Shown one piece after another: positions 54,410-61,605 of a stretch of 64,000 bases of DNA. The first letter of the stretch is position 1. Each line of letters opens with the position of its first letter. Below the pieces are notes generated by a model, which had not been told where the DNA came from, did not search any database, and worked only from the letters and a program-made list of their open reading frames with translations. The stretch comes from CAZOEL01 sp964578835 (GTDB taxonomy: Bacteria; Desulfobacterota; Syntrophobacteria; Syntrophobacterales; Syntrophobacteraceae). The position numbers were made by a program, and so were the translations under genes. Where the stretch lies: contig CAZOEL010000014.1 of assembly GCA_964578835.1 (NCBI GenBank), positions 31,796 to 95,795 on the forward strand, read 5' to 3'.

Positions 54410-54492
54410 CGCGCCAGTCAACCGGATAAGCAACCACGCGTCGAGCTCATCGGCACTATGCAACTCTTTCCTGCGTGGTTGCTTGTCCGGTT
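54404..54492. repeat. Large imperfect hairpin, cassette (attC)-like
   Basis: A 20-base arm (54420-54439) and its complement (54473-54492) differ by one G-T pair around a 33-base loop. GCCTAAC at 54404-54410 fits the RYYYAAC box of integron attC sites, and the antitoxin stop falls inside it, as in gene cassettes. The opposite GTTRRRY box is not clear (GTTATCG at 54490-54496 fits poorly). It could also be a REP-like element. Confidence 0.45.
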
Positions 54493-54643
54493 ATCGGCGG
54501 TGTGCGCGCCTGGCATGGCGCAGAGCCGAAGATTAGGATGAGGGCAAGGGCGTCATCGCGAGGCGGGGTTCGGAGGAGGCCCAATTCAAAAGCGCAGGAC
54601 TCTTGATCTGGAATCGGATATGAGGTGTGGCGCATTCACCCAC

Positions 54644-55345
54644 TCACCCACCATTCTCCGGTTTGTGTGAGGCTTTGAGCTTCGCAACAATTTTCGGAAT
54701 AAAGAAGGAGAATACAAATAGTCCGAGGGAGAAGAAGACTTTCCAGGAAATGAGCCCTTCCCACTGACCGCTTGACCAGACATCCCTTACCGTTCCCACA
54801 AAGAAGGTGAAGATGAATGCGCCAACGATGATTCCGAGCGCCGTGCCGAAAAAATAGTCCTGGAAGCGCACTCGAGTGAGTCCCATGCCGAAGTTCATCG
54901 GGGTGAAGGGGAAGTAGAGCAGGCGAAGGTAGAGGACCGTGGCAAAGCCGTTTCGCTCGATGGCCTCATCATATTTCCTGAGTTTGTCGCCGATGAGGGA
55001 GGCGGCAAAGTCCCTCCCGAAATAGCGGCCGATGAAGAAAGCGACGCTCGCGCCAATCATCGCCCCTAGCCAGACGTAGAGAAATCCGAAGTAGGGGCCG
55101 AATATGGCAGCCCCTGCAGCCGTAAGAAGCGTCCCCGGGATGAAAAGGCAGACTCCTGCGGCATATGCGACTATGAATGCGGCAGGCGCCCAGGGTCCCG
55201 CCGTTTCCAGGAGCATCCCCAGCCGTTCGGCCGCAAAGTACTCCCTGAGCGGAGTAAAGCGTATGGCCACGATAGCGGTGATGAGGAACAGTATGAAAAG
55301 AGCCGCCTTGATGGCGGGACCTTTGCGGTTCTTCTCCGATTCCAT
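54644..55345 (-). CDS. TVP38/TMEM64 (VTT/DedA-superfamily) membrane protein
   Basis: The 233-residue protein has about five membrane segments and the VTT-domain core: FIVAYAAGVCLFIPGTLLTAAGAAIFGPYFGFLYVWLGAMIGASVAFFIGRYFGRD, then RNGFATVLYLRLLYFPFTPMNFGMGLTRVRFQDYFFGTALGI. Members have been linked to lipid scrambling or ion transport and often sit beside redox or selenium/mercury genes. It is the last gene of the presumed redox operon, about 45 bases after the glutaredoxin-like gene. Confidence 0.88.
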   Translation of the reverse strand: MESEKNRKGPAIKAALFILFLITAIVAIRFTPLREYFAAERLGMLLETAGPWAPAAFIVAYAAGVCLFIPGTLLTAAGAAIFGPYFGFLYVWLGAMIGASVAFFIGRYFGRDFAASLIGDKLRKYDEAIERNGFATVLYLRLLYFPFTPMNFGMGLTRVRFQDYFFGTALGIIVGAFIFTFFVGTVRDVWSSGQWEGLISWKVFFSLGLFVFSFFIPKIVAKLKASHKPENGG

Positions 55346-55390
55346 AAAAGCTCCCTTACACCTTCGGGTCTCTGAGCACCGATTCCCTTG

Positions 55391-55711
55391 CTAGTTTCCA
55401 AAGAGCCGGTCCAGGATTCCCTTCTTTTTCGGCTCTGGCTCGGGCAGCCCCAAATGTCGGCAGATGAAAGTTTCCACCTTCTCCTGCGAGACGTTGGAGC
55501 CCTCGACCACGATCTCATCTCCGACCATGACGGCGGGCACCACGGGAAGCTCCAGCTCAAAGTACTCATCCGTGTTGTATTCGGCAATGGGCTTGGATGT
55601 GACTTCTATCTCGATATCCTTGTACTTTTCGCCCAACCTGGGCATCATCTGGATGAAATTCTTTCAAGGCTTGCCATTGGGCTCGTTCAAGAAAAACCTC
55701 ACCTTCAGCAT
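55391..55711 (-). CDS. Glutaredoxin-like selenoprotein (UGA codon 16 read as selenocysteine)
   Basis: ATG 55711 is preceded by AAAGGAG at ideal spacing. The frame reads MLKVRFFLNEPNGKP, then TGA (55664-55666), then KNFIQMMPRLGEKYKDIEIEV and onward to a stop at 55391, 106 residues in all. The product looks like a thioredoxin fold: strand, redox loop GKP-U-KNF at the start of helix 1, and a cis-proline loop LPVVPAVMVGDEIVVEG. The UGA falls exactly where the redox Cys should be. A hairpin (55631-55643) lies 20-33 bases after it. Without readthrough, the only in-frame start would be an ATG after the UGA with no ribosome-binding site, and the product would lack the redox loop. Reading UGA as Sec is an inference. 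Confidence 0.8.
55631..55643 (-). promoter_or_regulatory. Candidate bacterial SECIS hairpin of the glutaredoxin-like gene
   Basis: In mRNA sense, GCCCA and UGGGC pair around the loop GGU. The loop begins 26 bases after the UGA and contains G at its first positions, as expected for SelB-binding elements. The hairpin is short and could occur by chance. Confidence 0.5.
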
Positions 55712-55733
55712 CTCTTCTTCTCCTTTCTTTTCT

Positions 55734-57485
55734 TTAGCTGCCGCTTTTCTTTAGCTCCGCCATACGACTCATGAACTGATCGGCCGGGAGGAAGTCCACC
55801 AGGCGCAGATCTCGTTTTTCCTTCCCCTCGGCATCCACAAACACGATGGTTGGAACCCCCTTAATCTCGTATTGCTGCAACAGTCGCTCGTGAAGCGGGT
55901 TGCCGCCCTTTGTCACGTCTACCTTGACCATGATGAAGTCGCTATCCGCGTACTTCACGAGGGAAGCATCGTGGAATGTTGCTTCTTCAAGCTCGCGACA
56001 CGGCGTGCACCATGTCGCATAGAAGTCGATAATTACAGGTTTTTTCGATGTCTGAGCCTCTTTTAACACTTCATCCGAATAGGGCCTCCAATTGACGCCG
56101 GGGCCTTGCATCGCCCATGACGTCAGGAGGAAAGCGGAAAGCGCCAGACACGCCACGCCGGCTCCACCCTTGAGCCAGGGGAAAGCCCGGAAGCCGGCCC
56201 GGCTTTTATCGATCCACCCCAGGTGCAGTCCGGCGGCCAAGGCGACCGTGGCAAGGGATATCGTTCCTCCTTGGCCGGGAAGAACAGGCCTTATGAAATG
56301 CACAGCCATACCGACGAGCACCCAGCCCATGAGCAATCGAACCCAGATCATCCAGCCGCCCGAGCGGGGAAGCTTATCCAGTTGTCCTGAGAACATGGCA
56401 AGCAAAAAGAGTGGCAGTCCAAGACCCAGGCTCAAGGTGAAAAAGAGCAAAAAACCCAGCCATGGGCTTCCCATGCTCGCAACCCACGTGAGGAGCCCGA
56501 GCACGAAGGGGCCTATGCAGGGCGCTGCAACCACCCCCAGGGTAAGCCCCATAAAGAGGCTTCCAAAGTAGCCGGTATAGGACTTGGCCGCAGCCCGAGT
56601 GAGGCCGCTCGGAAGACGCATCTCCCAGAGCCCGAAGAGGCTCGTTGCGAAAAGGATTAGCGCCGTCGCCACAGCCATGAGGACAATGGGATTTTGAAGC
56701 ATCGATCCCATGAGACCGCCGGTAAAGGATGCCGCCACTCCGAGGACGGAGTTGGTTAGAGCGAGGCCCATCATGTAACATAAACCGTGCGTAACCAGCT
56801 TCCCCCGGCCTTCTCCTTCCTTCGTGGCCTGGCCGCCAAAGTAGGAGACGGTGATGGGAATGAGAGGGTAGACGCATGGGGTGAGATTTAAAGCCATGCC
56901 GCCTGCAAAGATCCCGAGAAGCGTCCAAATCATGGCCAAACCAGACAGAGGTCCCGGCGCTTCGGGCTCTTCGCCGGTTTGTGCAAGTCCGGCCGGGCTG
57001 CCGGCAACGGGCATGCCTTTTGCCCGCCATTCGGGATAGCCGTGCGGGTCGCGATAGACGTTTTTGTAGCCGAGCTTTACGGCCACACGGGCCGCCGAGT
57101 CGCTGCGGACTCAAGTGAGGCCCGCTCAGTAGAAAATGATAATGCGATCCTTATCCGGCCCCAGGAAGCTTTCAAGGGCCGCTGCCTTTCGCCATCTCGA
57201 CCATGCGGTGGGCTCGATGGGAAAGTTCACCGCCCCTTCAAGATGCCCTGTGCGGTATTCCCACTCCTGGCGGGTGTCCACAAGAAGAAGGCTTTGAGCA
57301 TCTTTGAGATATCTCTCGGAGAGCTCCTCGGTGGTGATGATCCGATAGCCTCCGGCTTTTGCTTCGGCCAGGACATCATCCCATGTCGCCTCTTTTGGGA
57401 TAACGGCGCGGTTCAGCAACCACTGGGCTAAAACCGTTATCAATACCGCCACTAAGGCTATGAATGCCGTCTTCTTGTTCTGCAC
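55734..57485 (-). CDS. Rhodanese-DsbD-thioredoxin fusion selenoprotein with two UGA (Sec) codons
   Basis: One frame runs from GTG 57485 (AAAGG upstream) to 55734, 583 residues, if two TGA codons (57126-57128 and 57111-57113) are read through. Order: an N-terminal anchor (about 6-26). Rhodanese domain (about 40-155; LLVDTRQEWEYRTGHLEGAVNFP, IIIFY-U-AGLT-U-VRSDSAARVAVKLGYKNVYRDPHGYPEWRAKG), in which U120 sits at the catalytic Cys of YC and U125 at a second Cys. DsbD core with about eight helices and cysteines at 204 (NLTPCVYP) and 323 (VAAPCIGPF). C-terminal thioredoxin with CTPC at 493-496. DsbD carries electrons from cytoplasmic thioredoxin across the membrane; the rhodanese at the front suggests delivery to a persulfide or selenium/sulfur substrate in the periplasm. 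Two stop codons at both Cys positions, with homology continuing across, are hard to explain as mutation. Confidence 0.82.
57080..57094 (-). promoter_or_regulatory. Candidate SECIS hairpin for the second UGA of the rhodanese-DsbD gene
   Basis: CGGCC and GGCCG pair around loop CGUGU; the loop begins 22 bases after the UGA at 57111-57113, with G second in the loop. Confidence 0.45.
57097..57112 (-). promoter_or_regulatory. Candidate SECIS hairpin for the first UGA of the rhodanese-DsbD gene
   Basis: GAGUC and GACUC pair around loop CGCAGC; the loop begins 19 bases after the UGA at 57126-57128. The second UGA lies at the foot of this stem, so the two elements overlap. Confidence 0.45.
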
Positions 57486-57524
57486 GGAACTACCTTTTTG
57501 CCAGATGAGAATTTGCCGGATTCT

Positions 57525-57974
57525 TTAGAGCTTTCTCTCACGCTCGAGCTTTGAGAGAAGAAATGTTGCTCCCCTAAGGGAAAGCCCGGTTTTCTCGGCA
57601 AGCTCTTCCGGATCAAGCGAGCCATGCTCTTTTGCGAGCGAGACAATCTCCTCTTCCAACTCTTCAAACCAGTCCTCAAAGAGCACGAGGAGATCGGGGT
57701 CGGTCATCGCCATGAGCTGCTTCGATTGAGCCACCTTATCCACCAGTCTCTGGCACATCTGCGTCGGGTCGACACCTTCGCCCATGCACTCTGCGAGTCA
57801 GAGATGGACCAGGCTCGATACCTTATCGCCTCTCGATTCTCCCATGAGCTCCCAGAGGAACTGCGAGCGCGCCTCTTCACCCAGAGCGGAGAAAAGAACC
57901 CTCAAGGCCTTGCTTATCTCTTCCAGTGCTTCCTCCGGGTCCATGCGGCCGACTATCTTCAGTATCTCTTCCAT
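57525..57974 (-). CDS. Unrecognised protein with an in-frame UGA (possible selenoprotein), upstream of the rhodanese-DsbD gene
   Basis: ATG 57974 follows GGAGGTGATC, a near-perfect ribosome-binding site. The frame reads MEEILKIVGRMDPEEALEEIS to SSLVHL, then TGA (57798-57800), then LAECMGEGVDPTQMCQRLVDKVAQSKQLMAMTDPDLL to RERKL and a stop at 57525, 149 residues in all. The part after the UGA has no ribosome-binding site of its own and starts in the same frame. A hairpin lies 15-32 bases after the UGA. The product is helical and acidic with a C-terminal winged-helix-like segment (LDPEELAEKTGLSLRGATFLLSKLE). U59 and C63 could form a redox or metal pair (U-LAE-C). I do not know the family. Alternatively these are two small genes, of 58 and 86 residues. 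Confidence 0.55.
57766..57783 (-). promoter_or_regulatory. Candidate SECIS hairpin for the UGA at 57798-57800
   Basis: GGGCGA pairs with UCG and CCC (one bulged A) around loop AGGUG; the loop begins 21 bases after the UGA, with G second. Confidence 0.4.
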
Positions 57975-58001
57975 GTGGATTCTGATCACCTCCCCCATAG
58001 C

Positions 58002-58418
58002 TCAAAAGGTCTTCCTTGCGGTCAACAAGTCTGTCGCCACAGTGCTCAGAGTTCGAATGACATCGAGGATTCTCGGGTCAACGAGCTCATAGTAGATGAA
58101 GGGGCCGCTGCGTTCTATCTTGACGAGAAGCGAGCGTTTGAGCTCCTTCAAGTGATGGGAGACGAGGGGCTGAGAGAGGCCGAGCTCCTCGACGATGCTC
58201 GAGACCGACTTCTTGCCGTTGCTCACACAAAGGATGATCCGCAGCCTGTTTTCGTCCGAAAGGCTCTTTGCGAGAAAGGCGACTGTCTGGTAGTGCTCAT
58301 TCTGCAGCACCAGCGCCCCTTGCTCCGTTTCTGCCGGACGCTCTTCGCTTTCTTCCGCAACATCGAGACCAGTTAGCGGCTCTTCTCGGACTATCTTTTT
58401 CATAAAATCATCACCCAT
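58002..58418 (-). CDS. ArsR-family transcriptional regulator
   Basis: The 138-residue protein has the ArsR winged helix: AFLAKSLSDENRLRIILCVSNGKKSVSSIVEELGLSQPLVSHHLKELKRSLLVKIERSGPFIYYELVDPRI. An extra N-terminal extension of about 40 residues is polar. No CxC metal site of the ArsR type is present in the recognition helix (LSQPLVSHHL). A single Cys (ILCVSN) lies before it, so the signal could be redox, sulfide or a metal bound elsewhere. It is the first gene of the selenoprotein operon and probably its autoregulator. Confidence 0.88.
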   Translation of the reverse strand: MGDDFMKKIVREEPLTGLDVAEESEERPAETEQGALVLQNEHYQTVAFLAKSLSDENRLRIILCVSNGKKSVSSIVEELGLSQPLVSHHLKELKRSLLVKIERSGPFIYYELVDPRILDVIRTLSTVATDLLTARKTF

Positions 58419-58608
58419 TCTATTCTTTTTCAGGCCGGCAGGAGCTTGCGTAACGCTTTCAAAGCCAACCTCATCGAATGCGTTTTGAGATGTCTTTGAG
58501 CTCCTTTTCTTTCTTCTCCAAGCTTGGCGCGCCGGCTAAATCCATCTTGACCGATCTCGATCCACGCTCCTGCAGCGGCATGCAATGGAACCAGCATATT
58601 AGTAAATG

Positions 58609-58636
58609 TTTATATGATCATGATGTAGAATGTCAA
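58609..58636 (-). promoter_or_regulatory. Sigma-70 promoter with palindromic operator, upstream of arsR
   Basis: On the minus strand a perfect TTGACA (58636-58631) and TATAAA (58614-58609) have a 16-base spacer. The palindrome ATGATCAT (58614-58621) lies at the spacer/-10 edge, a typical place for an ArsR-type operator. The leader to arsR would be about 185 bases. Confidence 0.6.
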
Positions 58637-58890
58637 TACTCAAATTGCGCCTTTCCTGTCCTCGCCCTGCTAAGCGCCAAGGCCGGCAATGAATTCTTTC
58701 ATGTCTTCTTTGGCGGGTGGGCTGCTTGTCATGGTCCATATCATTGACCGACAAGGGAGGAGTTTGGTATATAAGAGCTACTAAAATTCAGCTTGTTACA
58801 AGCTCAACGCTCATGTCCAATCATCCAAGGGAAGTTCGGAGCCATCCGGCCGAATTTCTACGCAGCGCCAATGAAACTGTGGAGACTTTT

Positions 58891-61605
58891 ATGAAGATTC
58901 TCTACGTGGAGGACAACCCGGGCGATGTGAGACTTCTTCAGTACGAGTTTGCAGAATCTGCTCCCTCCATTCAGATTGAATGGGCTCCATCCTTTAGCGA
59001 AGCGGTTGAGCGGCTTTCCCGGGCAACTCCCGGCCGACTCATTTACGACCTCGTGCTCACCGACATGAATCTCCCCGACGGAAACGGCATTTCTCTTCTT
59101 GCTTTTCTTCGGGAACGTGGTCTGCCTCTGCCCCTGGTGGTGATCACCGGTTTGGGGGATGAAGAGTCTGCCGTGAATGCGCTCAAAGCGGGTGCGTGTG
59201 ACTATGTGGTGAAACGCGACGACTATCTTGCGCGCCTCCCGGATACGCTCGACCTGGCGTTCCGCAGGTACAGAAATGAAATGGCTCGCCACACAAGACG
59301 CCTCCATGTGCTTTACGCAGATCCGAATCCTTATGACATTGAGGCCGCGCTCAAGCACTTTGCACAGTACGCGCCGTTCATTCGGCTCGAGCCGGTTCAA
59401 GGCGGACGGGAGGCGCTTCGCCGCCTTCCATGGACGGATCTTGAAAGAAATGAGAATGGTCACCCTTGGGATGTTCTGCTCTTTGACTTTCAGCTCACCG
59501 ACATGAATGCCATCGAGCTTCTCAAAGAGCTTAGGGGGAGGAGGCGTCTTGATCTTCCGATAGTGATCATCTCGGGCGAGGGGAACCAGGAAAATGCGGT
59601 GCAGGCTCTCAGGTTGGGCGCAGACGACTATATCGCAAAGAACCGCGGTTATCTTTTCCAGCTTCCGAGCATCCTTGAAAATGCGTTCAACAGGGTCCAG
59701 GTCGAGAGGGAGCGGTCTGCGCTGAAGGCAAGCGAAGAGCATTTTCGGATGCTTATCGAGAACGGCTCCGATCTCATCTTCGTCGATGACCAAAATGGAA
59801 TGCCTTCCTACTCCAGCCCCTCGGTTGAGAGGGTCCTGGGTTACACTCCCGAAGAGCTTCTACGAAGAAGCGTCTTTGAATACGCTCATCCCGAAGACCT
59901 TCCGAAGGCTTTGGAATTCCATGCCAAAGTCATCTCGAATCCCGGCATAACGTCCGGACCGCTGGTGGTGCGGGCCGGACACAAAGACGGAACCTACCGG
60001 TACTTGGAGCTCTTCGCCAAATATACCGAGACCGCTCCAGGCGTTGGCAAAGCCGTCGTAAATGCGAGGGATGTGACGGAACGGACACGAGCCGAGGACG
60101 CGCTCCAGGAATCGGAGATGAAGCACCGCAGCCTTGTGGAGAATTCCCTGGTGGGGGTGTTCATCCTTCAGGATGGGCGCTTTCAGTTCGTGAACAAGAT
60201 GCTGTGTGAGATCCAAGGATATTCTTTCGATGAAATGTTGGCGAAAAGCGATGCCTTGGAGTACGTGCATCCTGACGATCGGAAAAGAGTGAAAGACGCT
60301 GTCAGATGTCTCTCGGAAACCTGTATTCCCATCGTGGACGATTTCAGAATGATCCGAAAAGATGGGAAAGTCTCTGACGTCAAGACCCTCATGAGCCCCA
60401 TTTTGTACAAGGGGAAGCCTGCGGCGGCAGGAACCTTGATCGATACAACCCGGGAAAAGGCCCTCGAGCGCCAACTCCGTCAGTCCCTCAAGATGGAAGC
60501 CATCGGCGCCCTGGCGGGGGGTATAGCCCACGATTTCAACAATATCCTCACGGCCTTGGCGGGGTACGCTAGCCTTCTGAAAATGGAAATGGAGCGAGGT
60601 GGCCGCGCCAGGATGACCTACGTGGATGCCATTCTCTCAGCTTCAGAAAAGGCCGCCAATCTGACGCAAGGCCTTCTCGCCTTCGCCCGGCAACAGCCCA
60701 TTACCCTTGAGCCCGTGAACCTGAATGAAATCGTAACAGGAACGGAGAAGCTTCTTCGACGGCTTCTAACCGAAGATATTGCGCTGGTGACCAACTTGAC
60801 GCCCGATAAGACGATGGTCCTCGCGGACGCCGGTCAGATCGATCAGATCTTGTTCAACCTTGCGGTCAACGCAAGAGACGCCATGCCGAATGGAGGCGCG
60901 CTCACCCTCGAGAGCCGGATCGTTGAACTGGAAGAGGATTTCACGCAGATACACGGCTTGGCAAGACCCGGACGTTACGCTCTTCTTTCGATTCTTGACA
61001 CCGGCGTCGGCATGGACGAAACGACCCGAGACCACATCTTCGAGCCGTTTTTCACGACCAAGGAGGTTGGGAAGGGTACAGGCCTGGGCTTGTCCACCGT
61101 ATACGGGATCGTGAAACAACACAACGGGGCCATCACGGTCACCAGTGAGAAGAACGAAGGTGCGGCTTTTCACGTATATCTTCCGCTGATCGACGCCACA
61201 ACGGATCACGAGCGAACATCTCCGCCGCCACCCGTGGGCGGGACGGAAACAATTCTCTTGGCGGAAGACGATGATGTGGTCAGAACCCTCATGGGCACGG
61301 TGCTCAGACGCTTTGGCTATTCTGTCATCGAGGCTACGGACGGCGAAGAGGCTGTCAAGCATTTCAGCGACCATGAAAATATCGATCTCGTGCTTTTGGA
61401 TTCCGTGATGCCGAAAAAGAACGGAAGGCAGGTCTACGATGAGATCTCCGCAAAGCGCCCGGACGTCAAAGTGCTTTTCACGAGCGGTTATACGCGGGAT
61501 GTGGTGCTCGAGAAAGGCATTGAAGAGCACCGCTTCAATTTCATCCCCAAGCCCGTGTCTCCGGAACTTCTTCTCAAGACGGTGAGAAAGGTGTTGGACC
61601 GATGA
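58891..61605 (+). CDS. Hybrid sensor histidine kinase (REC-REC-PAS-PAS-HisKA-HATPase-REC)
   Basis: The 904-residue soluble protein begins MKILYVEDNPGDVRLLQYEF. It has two receiver domains (about 1-120, LVLTDMNLPDGNG with phosphoacceptor Asp; about 140-265, LLFDFQLTDMNAIELL), two PAS domains (about 285-400 and 415-525), HisKA (GALAGGIAHDFNNILTALAGYASLL), HATPase (DAGQIDQILFNLAVNARDAMPNGG, GTGLGLSTVYGIVKQHNG) and a C-terminal receiver (LLAEDDDVVRTLMGTVLRRFGYSV, LVLLDSVMPKKNGRQVYDEI). GGAG lies before ATG 58891; earlier ATGs in the frame lack sites. It overlaps the next kinase by four bases. Confidence 0.9.
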   Translation: MKILYVEDNPGDVRLLQYEFAESAPSIQIEWAPSFSEAVERLSRATPGRLIYDLVLTDMNLPDGNGISLLAFLRERGLPLPLVVITGLGDEESAVNALKAGACDYVVKRDDYLARLPDTLDLAFRRYRNEMARHTRRLHVLYADPNPYDIEAALKHFAQYAPFIRLEPVQGGREALRRLPWTDLERNENGHPWDVLLFDFQLTDMNAIELLKELRGRRRLDLPIVIISGEGNQENAVQALRLGADDYIAKNRGYLFQLPSILENAFNRVQVERERSALKASEEHFRMLIENGSDLIFVDDQNGMPSYSSPSVERVLGYTPEELLRRSVFEYAHPEDLPKALEFHAKVISNPGITSGPLVVRAGHKDGTYRYLELFAKYTETAPGVGKAVVNARDVTERTRAEDALQESEMKHRSLVENSLVGVFILQDGRFQFVNKMLCEIQGYSFDEMLAKSDALEYVHPDDRKRVKDAVRCLSETCIPIVDDFRMIRKDGKVSDVKTLMSPILYKGKPAAAGTLIDTTREKALERQLRQSLKMEAIGALAGGIAHDFNNILTALAGYASLLKMEMERGGRARMTYVDAILSASEKAANLTQGLLAFARQQPITLEPVNLNEIVTGTEKLLRRLLTEDIALVTNLTPDKTMVLADAGQIDQILFNLAVNARDAMPNGGALTLESRIVELEEDFTQIHGLARPGRYALLSILDTGVGMDETTRDHIFEPFFTTKEVGKGTGLGLSTVYGIVKQHNGAITVTSEKNEGAAFHVYLPLIDATTDHERTSPPPPVGGTETILLAEDDDVVRTLMGTVLRRFGYSVIEATDGEEAVKHFSDHENIDLVLLDSVMPKKNGRQVYDEISAKRPDVKVLFTSGYTRDVVLEKGIEEHRFNFIPKPVSPELLLKTVRKVLDR

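Noticed and set aside
57974..58004. The arsR stop TGA (58002-58004) is in frame with the next gene, suggesting a fifth Sec codon
   Set aside because: ArsR already has normal length, a near-perfect ribosome-binding site (GGAGGTGATC) lies between the stop and ATG 57974, and no clear hairpin follows, so I treat it as a true stop.
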